A stretch of 64,000 bases of DNA from Clostridium sp. Cult3 (lineage in GTDB: Bacteria > Bacillota > Clostridia > Tissierellales > Tepidimicrobiaceae): positions 1-64,000 of the forward strand of contig NZ_PPXY01000008.1 in the NCBI RefSeq assembly GCF_021655115.1, in the 5' to 3' direction. Shown here one piece after another: positions 27,356 to 36,798 of this stretch. The notes under the pieces were generated by a model that was not told where the DNA came from, ran no database searches, and saw nothing but the letters and a program-made list of their open reading frames with translations. The position numbers and the translations under genes are program-made. The stretch's first letter is position 1. Each line of letters begins with the position of its first letter.

Positions 27356-28723
27356 ATGGATGAGGCCTGTAATAAAAAGGCAACTCGGGATATAGTATTA
27401 AAAACAGCAGGACCTGTCTTAATAGAGGTTTTTTTAGGAACTCTATTTGGAATGGTTGATATGATGATGCTAGGTAGGATAACTGATCCAGGCGAAGCTG
27501 CAGCATCTATTGCAGCAGTAGGGATTACTAACCAACTGGTGTTCATAGCTCTATCCCTTGTTCAATCCTTAAATGTAGGAGCAACAGCTATGGTTGCTCG
27601 ATATGTAGGGGCTAAAAGAGAGGATAGGATAGAGTCTGTAGTTAGACATGTAATCTTATTAACACAAGTTTTATTGGTATTGCCTATTTTTATTTTAGGT
27701 TTGTTGTATACTGATGAAATAATGAAGCTCATAGGCGCTCATCAGGACACGCTAATGTATGGAAGGAATTATTTTAAGGTTATTATTATTGGCCTAATAT
27801 TTCAAGCTTTTAACTTTTCTATCTATGCAGTATTGAGAGGAGCAGGAGATACTAAAACTCCTATGAATATTAATTTAAAGGTTAATACTTTGAACGTAAT
27901 TGGCAATGCTGTACTTATTTATGGGCTGTTTGGATTTCCAAGATTGGGAGTAACAGGTGCTGGAATATCTACATCCCTTTCTCAAATGATTGCAACTTTA
28001 ATGTTGTTAAGACATATCTTCAAGAAAAATACTATTATTCAGATTAACTTGAGGAATAGATTCAAATTTGATAAAGATATTATATATAATTTGATTAAAA
28101 TAGGAGTGCCTGCTTCTTTAGAGCAGATAGCTTTCAGAGCGGGAATTTTAATATTTGTACGAATTGTTTCTTCACTAGGTACAGTAGCCTATGCTACCCA
28201 TCAGATTTGCTTAAACATATCAGGTCTTTCTTTTACTCCAGGACAAGCCTTTGGGATAGCCGCTTCTTCTCTAACAGGGAGAAGCTTAGGAGCAGATGAT
28301 CCGGATAGAGCAGAAGAATACATCAAAACTAGCAGAAGAATCGGAGCTATTATAGCTACTATAGTAGGAGTAATATTTTTCTTTTTTGGATCCTTTATAG
28401 CTAGTCTATATACCAAGAATCCAGAAGTTATAGAAGAAGCAGCTAAGATACTAAAAGTAATTGCTATAATTCAGCCTTTTCAATCCTCCCAATTAATAAT
28501 AGCTGGAGGTTTGAGAGGAGCAGGTGATACGGTTTGGACTTTAGTAGCTATATTCTTCAGCGTATTGGTAGTAAGGGTAGTATTGGCATATCTTTTTATA
28601 ATAGTCTTAGGACTAGGCTTAATAGGTGCATGGTATGCTATGTTTTGTGATCAGCTTGTCAGATGGGCATTAATAAAGTTTAGGTTCAATACTGATAAAT
28701 GGAAGTATATTAGCATTAGATAA
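27356..28723 (+). CDS. MATE-family efflux transporter
   Basis: A 455-aa twelve-helix MATE protein. The first repeat begins LKTAGPVLIEVFLGTLFGMV and then DMMMLGR; a central FNFSIYAVLRGAGDTKTPM and the second-repeat GGLRGAGDTVWTL are the family's loop signatures. It is more like the NorM/YdhE-type clostridial MATEs than the protein at 22609, with which it shares only family-level features. It should export cationic or xenobiotic compounds using an ion gradient. AGAGGTGG precedes ATG 27356, behind its own promoter. A long palindrome ends the unit. Confidence 0.9.
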   Translation: MDEACNKKATRDIVLKTAGPVLIEVFLGTLFGMVDMMMLGRITDPGEAAASIAAVGITNQLVFIALSLVQSLNVGATAMVARYVGAKREDRIESVVRHVILLTQVLLVLPIFILGLLYTDEIMKLIGAHQDTLMYGRNYFKVIIIGLIFQAFNFSIYAVLRGAGDTKTPMNINLKVNTLNVIGNAVLIYGLFGFPRLGVTGAGISTSLSQMIATLMLLRHIFKKNTIIQINLRNRFKFDKDIIYNLIKIGVPASLEQIAFRAGILIFVRIVSSLGTVAYATHQICLNISGLSFTPGQAFGIAASSLTGRSLGADDPDRAEEYIKTSRRIGAIIATIVGVIFFFFGSFIASLYTKNPEVIEEAAKILKVIAIIQPFQSSQLIIAGGLRGAGDTVWTLVAIFFSVLVVRVVLAYLFIIVLGLGLIGAWYAMFCDQLVRWALIKFRFNTDKWKYISIR

Positions 28724-28740
28724 TATTACAATTATGTTAC

Positions 28741-28790
28741 AAATAACTATCTTTTTTGGTGCCTGGCACCAAAAAAGATAGTTATTTTTT
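28741..28790. terminator. Long palindrome, bidirectional terminator (REP-like core)
   Basis: A perfect 23-bp inverted repeat (28741-28763 and 28765-28787) is centred on GGTGCCTGGCACC and flanked by A and T runs. It overlaps the stop codon of the minus-strand gene and lies 18 bases after the MATE stop. It can terminate both genes. The GGTGCCTGGCACC core resembles dispersed intergenic palindromes in Firmicutes. Confidence 0.8.
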
Positions 28791-29828
28791 TATTTCTTCA
28801 TTGATATTTGTAGCAAATCTATAGGCTTTTTCTTCAATATTGGGCACTTTGTTTATTGCACCTCTATCATTAGCTACTTCCATCAAACAAAAGTAAGGTG
28901 GTAATCTGAAGGTTTTATTTATACTTAGGCTACTGATTAGCTGTTTAGCTAGGGCATCCCCACCAGAGTGGCCAGATACTATAATGGAAAATAGGGTTTT
29001 GTCGTAAAATTTAGTTTTTCTAAACAGGGCTGTTAATCTATTGATAAGGGCAACGGTATTAGCAGAAATCATATCATTGTAGTTAGGGCATATAAATATT
29101 ATGGCGTCTGCTTTTTGTATTGCTGGGTAGACTTGTTCTACTACTATGCCCCCATAGAAACATTTATTTTGCATACCATAATGTTTACAGGTTTTATATG
29201 GACAGCCTTTACAATCCATTATATTTCCATTTCCTATATTGATCTCTTCTATACTTCCCTTTAGATATATTTTGACCATATCCCAAAGGGTCAGTGTATT
29301 AGAGGTTCTTCTATTGCTAGAGTGAAGGGCTAGAATATTAGGATTATCTATTTTAGCTATCCTATTTTTGACAAACCTTTTACCTAATTTTTCACATAGG
29401 TATAAGCATATTTCATCTAGTGGCATATTATATATTTTTTTTAAGGCTATAAAATTGTCTAAATTTCCTGTAGCTTCAACTATTGGTCTACCTTGAAATC
29501 TACATCCCAATAAATTGGCTTGGAACATAATGGATTGAGCTGCTGTTTTGGTAAATAGCTGATAATTGCTATGGATTAAAATTATGGATTCCGACCCTAA
29601 TAGGGAGTTATTTCCTCGGTGGAATAGTTCTATAAATATATCATTAAGATTGTTACTCATACCAGTTACTGGAAGCTCCACTGCAAATATGATTTTACTA
29701 TTTTGTAAATTAGGCAAATCCTTAGCTTTTTCAATTACTTGGAAATTAATATTCTCAAGGGTTACCTCTATCATCTTTTCTAGAAAAGATGAAGGTTTTT
29801 CCGGCAATATTAGATAATATTTTCTCAT
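28782..29828 (-). CDS. NADPH-dependent FMN reductase-like protein with N-terminal extension
   Basis: A 348-aa protein. Residues about 165-348 have a flavodoxin/FMN-reductase fold: NILALHSSNRRTSNTLTL (phosphate loop region), a cysteine cluster CKGCPYKTCKHYGMQNKC, and AIIFICPNYNDMISANTVAL followed by LFSIIVSGHSGGDALAKQL. The first 160 residues (beginning MRKYYLILPEKPSSF) match no family I recognise. The last gene of a minus-strand operon, it overlaps the upstream dehydrogenase gene by four bases (ATGA), so they are translationally coupled. A redox role is likely, acting on the product of the coupled dehydrogenase or on the metabolite handled by the 1612-aa protein. The cysteines suggest an iron-sulfur cluster or redox disulfide. 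Confidence 0.6.
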   Translation of the reverse strand: MRKYYLILPEKPSSFLEKMIEVTLENINFQVIEKAKDLPNLQNSKIIFAVELPVTGMSNNLNDIFIELFHRGNNSLLGSESIILIHSNYQLFTKTAAQSIMFQANLLGCRFQGRPIVEATGNLDNFIALKKIYNMPLDEICLYLCEKLGKRFVKNRIAKIDNPNILALHSSNRRTSNTLTLWDMVKIYLKGSIEEINIGNGNIMDCKGCPYKTCKHYGMQNKCFYGGIVVEQVYPAIQKADAIIFICPNYNDMISANTVALINRLTALFRKTKFYDKTLFSIIVSGHSGGDALAKQLISSLSINKTFRLPPYFCLMEVANDRGAINKVPNIEEKAYRFATNINEEIKK

Positions 29829-31075
29829 ATTATTTTCACTAGCCTTTCATAGGTAGCCTTTATTTTACCAAATAAATTTGGAGGTAGATTTAACTGTTCT
29901 AGCTCTAATTGTCCACCTTTTAATCTACATTTGGAACCCATATAGGCTTCCCCCATATAGGTAGAGCCATAGAACCAATCCTGTTTTATGGTTGCAATTA
30001 TAGATAATGCTCCAGAAGATAGGCTTGGGGCTACATAGGGTTTAAATCCAAAACTTCTTACCACCTTATTGGCCTTTAAGGTTTTCTCCGTTAGGTATTG
30101 GGATAGCTTTTCATCATAATTATCTATGCTATTGGCTACTATCAGACCTTTGCCGTGGGGTCCAAAAACTCTTCCCTGATCTAAATAGTGGAGGGTTTCC
30201 TGGGACTTTTCTGCATAGAAACAAGCTCGGCCGTTCATAACTCCCAATCCATAGCCTATTATTCTATCCGAGGGTATCCCCTTAAAATCCATATTCTCTT
30301 TTTTATCCTTATTGCTCTCTAAAAAAACCACTTTACATAATAGATCCACCGGATCCGATACTACTGCAAATATTCCCTTAAAGGCTTTTTCCCTTGCCAG
30401 TATAGCATATTCCTTTATGATTTCTGAATTGGATTTAAACTGTGCCATTCTCACATCTTCCACTGGACTTCCTACAGGAGGTATGCCCTTGGAGGCACAG
30501 AATATGAACATATTACAATCAAACAATTGGCTTTCGTCTAAGGGCTTTACCGGTGGAAAAGCTTTTTCGTCAAAGGGAATTCTAATTTGGTTCAGTTCGT
30601 AAATCCACCTATTTAAACGATGGGGATTTCTATCGTATAGACCAATTTCCCCTATACAATCTCCACCTAAAAGCCTTAAACCTATGGCTAAGGTACTGCC
30701 TACATCTCCAAGGGCCAGTAGATTGACTTTCCACTTTTTTTCCCTATTAAAATCTAAAACCTCTTCCCAATTTGGATATTTAGTATTAATGGAGATAACC
30801 AGACCTTCATGAATTCTTTCTAATATCCAATAGGGGATTTTATCGGAATAATCCTCATTATCTTGTAGCAATAGGTGAATCCCTTCTTCCTCATTAAATA
30901 AGAGCTTAGGGCTGTTTACTAAGAAACTTCTTCTAGATATTTTAGGATCTAAACTATTCAAAAAATATAGTTTATCCCTATTATCCTTTACATCCTTCTC
31001 ATCTATTTTTTTCAAATCAGTATATTCTTGAAAAGAAAAAAGGTATTTACCCTTATATCTATAAAAATAAATCAT
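29825..31075 (-). CDS. Lactate/malate dehydrogenase-like protein, altered active site
   Basis: A 416-aa protein. The first 120 residues are a lysine- and aspartate-rich extension. From about residue 130 a Rossmann fold begins (VNLLALGDVGSTLAIGLRLL), with LYDRNPHRLNRW as the NAD-ribose loop. Catalytic features of the LDH/MDH family can be traced: an arginine in RMAQFKSNSEIIKEYA, the usual NPVD as DPVDLL, and the proton-relay histidine in GPHGKG near residue 307. The loop LDSAR of true LDHs reads VMNGRACF here. The substrate is therefore probably neither lactate nor malate. It lies 17 bases after the 1612-aa gene and overlaps the flavodoxin-fold gene by four bases. Confidence 0.65.
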   Translation of the reverse strand: MIYFYRYKGKYLFSFQEYTDLKKIDEKDVKDNRDKLYFLNSLDPKISRRSFLVNSPKLLFNEEEGIHLLLQDNEDYSDKIPYWILERIHEGLVISINTKYPNWEEVLDFNREKKWKVNLLALGDVGSTLAIGLRLLGGDCIGEIGLYDRNPHRLNRWIYELNQIRIPFDEKAFPPVKPLDESQLFDCNMFIFCASKGIPPVGSPVEDVRMAQFKSNSEIIKEYAILAREKAFKGIFAVVSDPVDLLCKVVFLESNKDKKENMDFKGIPSDRIIGYGLGVMNGRACFYAEKSQETLHYLDQGRVFGPHGKGLIVANSIDNYDEKLSQYLTEKTLKANKVVRSFGFKPYVAPSLSSGALSIIATIKQDWFYGSTYMGEAYMGSKCRLKGGQLELEQLNLPPNLFGKIKATYERLVKII

Positions 31076-31092
31076 GTACTCACCACTTTCTT

Positions 31093-34000
31093 TTAGCGAT
31101 TGATTATATTTTCAAGCCTTTTCAGATGCTCTAAATCCATTTCAATACAAGTGGAAGGTTTTAAGTTTCTATAGTCCATGGCTATATAGGTATCAGGTTT
31201 TCTTGGCGATACTAAAACTTCACCTAATCCCCACAGGGTTAAATTTTTTTCATTTATATCCTGATAGGCTTTTTCTATTATTTTAAATATATGGTATCCA
31301 TTCATCAGACAAGTTTTGGATAAATTGTATATGGCATTAGGAGAAGTATTCTTAATAAATCTAGGTGAAACATAGGGAAGTATTAAGTTTATGCTAGGTA
31401 TTAGATAGTCGTCTATATCATTTCCTCTAAGGACCATATCCCCACCGATAAATGGATATTGGGCACTTTCGTTAAACCATAGTTTTAAATTTGGCACGAA
31501 ATAAGCACTATCTACTTGTATATTTTTAATCTTTCCTATTTCTTTGCCTCTACCGGTAAGTATACCAACTATTATCTTATTGATTTCTATTTTAGCTTCC
31601 CTAAGTATAGGTTCTATTACACTTAATCTATAGCCTTTGTGGAGTAGATCATCAACTAGTATTACTGGTCTATTAAAGGAACGTAGTACTTTTGCTTGAT
31701 TTTCTAAGCTTAAATAATTGGGAAAGGCTTGAATTGTAAAATCCGTAATACTAGGATTAAATATCTTCTCCGTATGCATGGTTTTAGTTACTGTATTAGG
31801 TAGTATGGTGCCGTTTAGTATGGAGCCAAAGGGCACACACATATTAGAGCCTAGAGTTTTATTTTTTTCTTGTACTATAGGAACTTGGTTAGCATCACAT
31901 ATCTTTTGAATCAATTTACTATATATCATGTCCCTATTAAAGGATAGGAGCAATTGGCCAGGATAAAGATTAGATAAAGCCTTTTTTAGTTCCTTCCTAG
32001 TTTCGTAGATGACTTCTTTTACCTTAATATCTTCATCATATGGAGGCTTCAACAGATTTTCCAAATCCTGGTTCAAAGTCATCGGATTGTTCATATCCAC
32101 TATAAATATAGGGGTATGGTTGTAGGTAAAAGGAGTTTTAACAAATCCTTGTAAGGGTAGATTTTCTTCTAGATACAGTTCACTTCCATAGGTCAATCTG
32201 TTTTTAAAAATCCCATAGTTATAATCGAAAGCTATACAATGGGCTAGGGTTTCATTTAAAACTGCCTCCATTAGATATTCATCCATATCTCTGCTATATA
32301 TGCCTGAAATGATGACCAATTTGCCTTTAGAATGATTCCTCAGATACTGTGTAATATGGGTGTATTCAAATTCATCGAATAGACTTCCGCTTTTTACCCA
32401 ATAAAAAGTTGAAAGTCCCAGTATACTATTATCTTTAGCATCCTTTACTAGGAGTAGATTTGGTTCAAGTTTTTCCCTCAATTCCAAAATAGCCTCTATG
32501 TTTATTCCTCGATTGAACTCTTCATATATATATTGGATTAATTTGTCATCTATTCTATTTACTATTTCAGTTTCTAAGGTTTTAGTTTGTACTAGCCTTT
32601 TATACTGAGGTTCTCTTAAATATAGTCCATATTTATATATATATTGTTGCGTTAATGGATCCATTTGTTTTGAAATATCCCTGTTTAAATCTATAGACTC
32701 CCTGATTTGAGTGGAGCTTATATCCTCGTATTGAGGGGGAAGGGATAGCATCAATACTTCCCCCTTGAGGGCTTTTAGCCTTTTATTAAGTATTAGTTCA
32801 TCTCCTTCTTTAGATTGGAGGCTTTTTCTGTGGAATATTATATGGGGAAATTGTATTAACATTCCATCTTTATCATAGGCAGATGCATTAACCAATACAT
32901 CTGTTCCTATTACCATGTAGACTTTTCTATTTGGAAACAAATCCTTTAATGTCCTTAGGTCTTTATCGTTACTGATGTTTATTGGTATTTCGCTAGGGAA
33001 TAGATATATATCATTTTCGTGAGCAATAGTCATATTGATTATGTTCCTTCTGTATCTATGAGGTTGGGTTCTCTTTGACCAGGAAAACTCATCCACTGCT
33101 AGATATACCTCGTAACCTTGATTCCTTATTTCTATGGCAATCTCTTTATGACTTAAGGAAAAAGGATCGAAGCTACCAGGAAAAAAGGCAATAGAGCTCT
33201 TTTCTTTCCCTTTAATGCTGCCATAGTTGAATTCATAATCGGAAATAAATCTATATATATGGTTTAAAGAAGCAGAGTTGATTAGAAACAGAAACTCATC
33301 ATCTTCTTTTTGGGCCAATAGAGTCAATATCTTTTTTCCCATCAATGAAAATATTTGCTCCTTTTCTATTAGTAACAATTTATTGGAGTTGAATAAATGA
33401 CTACCAATAATTCTGAAGGCCTCTGTTTTTATTTCCTTGTCAAAGGAAGCTATGCCACTTAATAGTATACCTAACAAACGATTTAGTCGTTCTTCTGTAG
33501 TATTTTTATCTTCTTTAAATCGTTTACCATATTGGGGATAGTTTTCAATACATACTCCAGTAGTCTTTAAAAGGAGGAACACTACTTGGGTATTAGATTG
33601 TCTTATTTTTTCTTCAAAGTCATCTATTACTTCATCCAATTCCATAGGTGGTAGGTACAGAATCAATTGGCCTAAATAATTAGGTATATATTTAGTAAAT
33701 TGATAATTTTGCATCTCCAAAGCTCTTAGTAGTTCTACACATATATCATTTCTTTCTCCAAATGTTAAAAAATCAAATATATTTAATAAGGTATGCCCCG
33801 CATAATTGCGTACTTTTTCAATAGCACTTACCTTAAGTAGATTGCAGAAATGCATTCCAGTATGAAGGCCAATTGTATTAGGAGATTTTTTTACTTGATC
33901 ATATAGAATGTCAATATTTACTTTTTTATTCATCCAGTCGGTAGCAGTCTTTAGATTCTTTAGAAAAATCTCCGGTATATTCTCTTCATCTTTTTTATAA

Positions 34001-35931
34001 TTATCTTCTAAAACCTTAAGTATATGCATTTCCATTTTTAGTTTACAAGCTAGCTTGTATTTCAGGTAATTTTCTGCTGGGTAAGGGGAGGCGACTATAT
34101 TTTTCAAAATCCATTTTTCTAGCAGTTTAATAAAATGAGCACTACTCTTAAGCTCTTCAAATATTTCATCTATGATATCCAAGGTAGTAAGTCTGATTTC
34201 TAGATGATTGGAATTTAATTGATTGAATATATATGTATGCAATCTTTTTAGATCCTCTTGGTCTAAATGATATACCGGAATATATTTTATGGTTTGGGAT
34301 AAGTAAAGCTGCCCTGTTGTTGATATATTGGAGTAGTCATCATAGTATTTCATCAAAACCTTTGAGTATTTTTCATAGCTTTCTACATGGGAGTTATAGA
34401 ATAGGGATTTTATAATGGTTTTAAGATTGTATTGCCATTCAATAGGAGATTCTGCTATTTTATGATCTGGATATAAAATATGGTTTAATAGGTCTTCTAA
34501 TATTTTTTCGCTAGATTTTTGTGGATCTTTTCTTTTTATGGATTTGGGTATTTCTTTTCTATATTCTTCATCGTATTGACTGATTAATAATCCAATCAAT
34601 TCAGCGGCTTCTTTTCTAATATCCTCCTCCTTGTGAAACAACAAATCCCCTAAAAAATGTAAGGTGGTTATCTTTTGTTTTTGGGTTAAGTAGGTAGAAT
34701 ACTCGTAGAATATCTGGAGGTACATCCTTAACTTTCTCCAATTGTATTCACTTCTAGCTGTATCCAACAAATTATTAAAGCTGGTGTCGTCTAATAGTTT
34801 TGCCATCAAATCTATATTGTGTTCAATAGAAAAGTATTTAATATGTTCTACTACTTGTTCATGGTCCATTAATGAGAAGTGAGCTTCTTTATTAAGGGGA
34901 TTAATCTGATTTTCAAGGCTAGTATCTACTCCTAAATATATCATATAATCTTCAAAATCCTTTAATTTCCTATATACTTTTTCGTATCTTTGCTCCTTTT
35001 TTTCGTCTACATTGTCAAGTTTATTTAGTATCACATCATAGGCTTCTTCTAAGGAGTATATGTGCATCTTATATTCCTTATCTATCCTCTTGTTTTTTAC
35101 TCGGAAGTCTGCATATATTAATACCAAGGATTCTAAGGGCAAGTTTTCTAACTCTAGATCCCAAGTAGAATGATTGGTGGCAATATGACCTATTTTTTCT
35201 ATGCCTAATTGGTTAAACCACTGTTCCGTATAATAATAATGGAGATAGGGTACCCGGTGGATTTCATCCTGGCTAACCCCATATTTCCCAATATCATGTC
35301 CTAATCCTGCCCCAACTACTATGCTCAAGTCTATAGGTAAATCCATTTTGTTTAATTGTCGACCAATGTATAGGCTAAGATAATTTACACCTACTACATG
35401 TTCTAAAGTATTGTGGCCCGTTAGGTATAAATCCATCTTCATCAGTTCATATATCCATTTATTTAAAAATCCATCTTTAAACTTCAAGTATTCAGGAAGT
35501 AATTTAGCCTTTTGTTCTTCTTCAGCAGTTAATATGCTAATAGGGTATTTATTTAAGAAGCTATTTTCATCATAGGTTATTTCCCCTTTGGAAAAAATCC
35601 TCAGGACATTCAAATAAAATAGGACTAAAGGATGTAGTTCTTCATTGAAATACCTAGTAACCCTTTCAGGATAAGATAGACTAAGAGTCCAATCGTATAT
35701 ATATTGAAGCCAATCTGTGCTACTTACATTCCAATATTTAGTATAGAGTGGATGAAGCAAATCCATTAAAACTAGGGCATCATATTCATTATTAAAAACT
35801 ATATCCTTTAGAGAGGCCTTGAAAGTTTCACCTTTGATCCTATGGGCCAAATCTTCTTTAAACTTCCACATATACTCCTTTTTTAATTCACCCAAAATAC
35901 TCCCATATATTTTGTTATAAGCCTTAATCAT
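31093..35931 (-). CDS. Giant HD / NadD-like nucleotidyltransferase / phosphoribosyltransferase fusion
   Basis: A 1612-aa cytoplasmic protein with no signal peptide. Residues about 170-290 form an HD domain (EHVVGVNYLSL, GLGHDIGKYGVSQ, IATNHSTWD). Residues about 370-900 are helical and look like HEAT/ARM repeats. Residues about 915-1090 are a cytidylyltransferase-type fold (FFPGSFDPFSLSHKEIA, MVIGTDVLVNAS, ISSTQIRESI) resembling NadD, but the HxGH motif is reduced to SLSH. Residues about 1110-1300 are unassigned, possibly GNAT-like. Residues about 1330-1530 contain a phosphoribosyltransferase with the PRPP motif VILVDDLLHKGYR near residue 1427. ATG 35931 overlaps the sdaAA stop (ATGA), behind GAGGAGG. 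A role in an unusual nucleotide or cofactor is inferred, not shown. Confidence 0.7.
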   Translation of the reverse strand: MIKAYNKIYGSILGELKKEYMWKFKEDLAHRIKGETFKASLKDIVFNNEYDALVLMDLLHPLYTKYWNVSSTDWLQYIYDWTLSLSYPERVTRYFNEELHPLVLFYLNVLRIFSKGEITYDENSFLNKYPISILTAEEEQKAKLLPEYLKFKDGFLNKWIYELMKMDLYLTGHNTLEHVVGVNYLSLYIGRQLNKMDLPIDLSIVVGAGLGHDIGKYGVSQDEIHRVPYLHYYYTEQWFNQLGIEKIGHIATNHSTWDLELENLPLESLVLIYADFRVKNKRIDKEYKMHIYSLEEAYDVILNKLDNVDEKKEQRYEKVYRKLKDFEDYMIYLGVDTSLENQINPLNKEAHFSLMDHEQVVEHIKYFSIEHNIDLMAKLLDDTSFNNLLDTARSEYNWRKLRMYLQIFYEYSTYLTQKQKITTLHFLGDLLFHKEEDIRKEAAELIGLLISQYDEEYRKEIPKSIKRKDPQKSSEKILEDLLNHILYPDHKIAESPIEWQYNLKTIIKSLFYNSHVESYEKYSKVLMKYYDDYSNISTTGQLYLSQTIKYIPVYHLDQEDLKRLHTYIFNQLNSNHLEIRLTTLDIIDEIFEELKSSAHFIKLLEKWILKNIVASPYPAENYLKYKLACKLKMEMHILKVLEDNYKKDEENIPEIFLKNLKTATDWMNKKVNIDILYDQVKKSPNTIGLHTGMHFCNLLKVSAIEKVRNYAGHTLLNIFDFLTFGERNDICVELLRALEMQNYQFTKYIPNYLGQLILYLPPMELDEVIDDFEEKIRQSNTQVVFLLLKTTGVCIENYPQYGKRFKEDKNTTEERLNRLLGILLSGIASFDKEIKTEAFRIIGSHLFNSNKLLLIEKEQIFSLMGKKILTLLAQKEDDEFLFLINSASLNHIYRFISDYEFNYGSIKGKEKSSIAFFPGSFDPFSLSHKEIAIEIRNQGYEVYLAVDEFSWSKRTQPHRYRRNIINMTIAHENDIYLFPSEIPINISNDKDLRTLKDLFPNRKVYMVIGTDVLVNASAYDKDGMLIQFPHIIFHRKSLQSKEGDELILNKRLKALKGEVLMLSLPPQYEDISSTQIRESIDLNRDISKQMDPLTQQYIYKYGLYLREPQYKRLVQTKTLETEIVNRIDDKLIQYIYEEFNRGINIEAILELREKLEPNLLLVKDAKDNSILGLSTFYWVKSGSLFDEFEYTHITQYLRNHSKGKLVIISGIYSRDMDEYLMEAVLNETLAHCIAFDYNYGIFKNRLTYGSELYLEENLPLQGFVKTPFTYNHTPIFIVDMNNPMTLNQDLENLLKPPYDEDIKVKEVIYETRKELKKALSNLYPGQLLLSFNRDMIYSKLIQKICDANQVPIVQEKNKTLGSNMCVPFGSILNGTILPNTVTKTMHTEKIFNPSITDFTIQAFPNYLSLENQAKVLRSFNRPVILVDDLLHKGYRLSVIEPILREAKIEINKIIVGILTGRGKEIGKIKNIQVDSAYFVPNLKLWFNESAQYPFIGGDMVLRGNDIDDYLIPSINLILPYVSPRFIKNTSPNAIYNLSKTCLMNGYHIFKIIEKAYQDINEKNLTLWGLGEVLVSPRKPDTYIAMDYRNLKPSTCIEMDLEHLKRLENIINR

Positions 35932-36794
35932 AAAATCCTCCTCTTTAGATTCTCCCCTGTTGGAGTTGCTGCTACACCACCTAAGGCGGTTTCTCGCAAG
36001 GATTCAGGCATGGCTTTGCCAACTTTATACATAGCATCTACCACTTCATCAAAAGGAACCATCGATTTAACCCCTGCTAAAGCTAAATCAGCTGAAACTA
36101 GGGCATTGACAACCCCTGAAGCATTGCGTAATGCACAAGGAAACTCAACTAATCCTGCTATAGGATCGCAAACTAGGCCCATAATGTTTATTAAGGCAAA
36201 GGATGCTGCATTAAAACAGGCTTCTACACTACCGCCTACCATTTCTACTATGGAAGCAGCTGCCATACTACTTGCAACACCACATTCAGCTTGACAACCT
36301 CCCTCAGCTCCTGATATAGTAGCGTTTTTAGCTACGATTTCACCTATACCTGCGGCAGTGAACAATCCGTGAATCATATCTTCATGGGATAGTTGAAATC
36401 TATCCTTTACGGTAAGGATAGCACTAGGCAATATTCCTGATGCACCAGCAGTAGGAGCTGCTACAATTTTACCCATTGAAGCATTAACTTCTGAAGTAGA
36501 CAAGGCTTTTGCCATAGCAGAGTTAATTAATTGGCCACTGATGGTATTACCTCTATTTTTATAGTCCTCCATCTTTTTAGCATCGCCACCGCTAAGCCTA
36601 CTAACTGAAACAATCTCTTTATCTAAAGCTGTATTAGCTGAATTTATCATAGTATCTAGTACTAAATTCATACTATCCATGAGCTCTTCATAGGATACGT
36701 TGCTCTCTTCTATTTCTTTTTCTATAACGATTTCCCATATCTTCTTGTTTTGTGTTTTACATAAGTTTATAAGCTCCGAACCTTTATTAAACAT
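35928..36794 (-). CDS. sdaAA: L-serine dehydratase, iron-sulfur type, alpha subunit
   Basis: A 288-aa subunit of the oxygen-sensitive 4Fe-4S serine dehydratase. Marks are SRLSGGDAKKMEDYKNRG (about residues 63-80), VAAPTAGASGILPSAIL, the cysteines in EGGCQAECGVASSMAA, and LVCDPIAGLVEFPCALRNAS. The enzyme deaminates L-serine to pyruvate and ammonia. It works with the beta subunit encoded four bases upstream. Its stop overlaps the start of the 1612-aa fusion gene. It is a main entry of amino-acid carbon in clostridial fermentation. Confidence 0.95.
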   Translation of the reverse strand: MFNKGSELINLCKTQNKKIWEIVIEKEIEESNVSYEELMDSMNLVLDTMINSANTALDKEIVSVSRLSGGDAKKMEDYKNRGNTISGQLINSAMAKALSTSEVNASMGKIVAAPTAGASGILPSAILTVKDRFQLSHEDMIHGLFTAAGIGEIVAKNATISGAEGGCQAECGVASSMAAASIVEMVGGSVEACFNAASFALINIMGLVCDPIAGLVEFPCALRNASGVVNALVSADLALAGVKSMVPFDEVVDAMYKVGKAMPESLRETALGGVAATPTGENLKRRIL

Positions 36795-36798
36795 TTAC

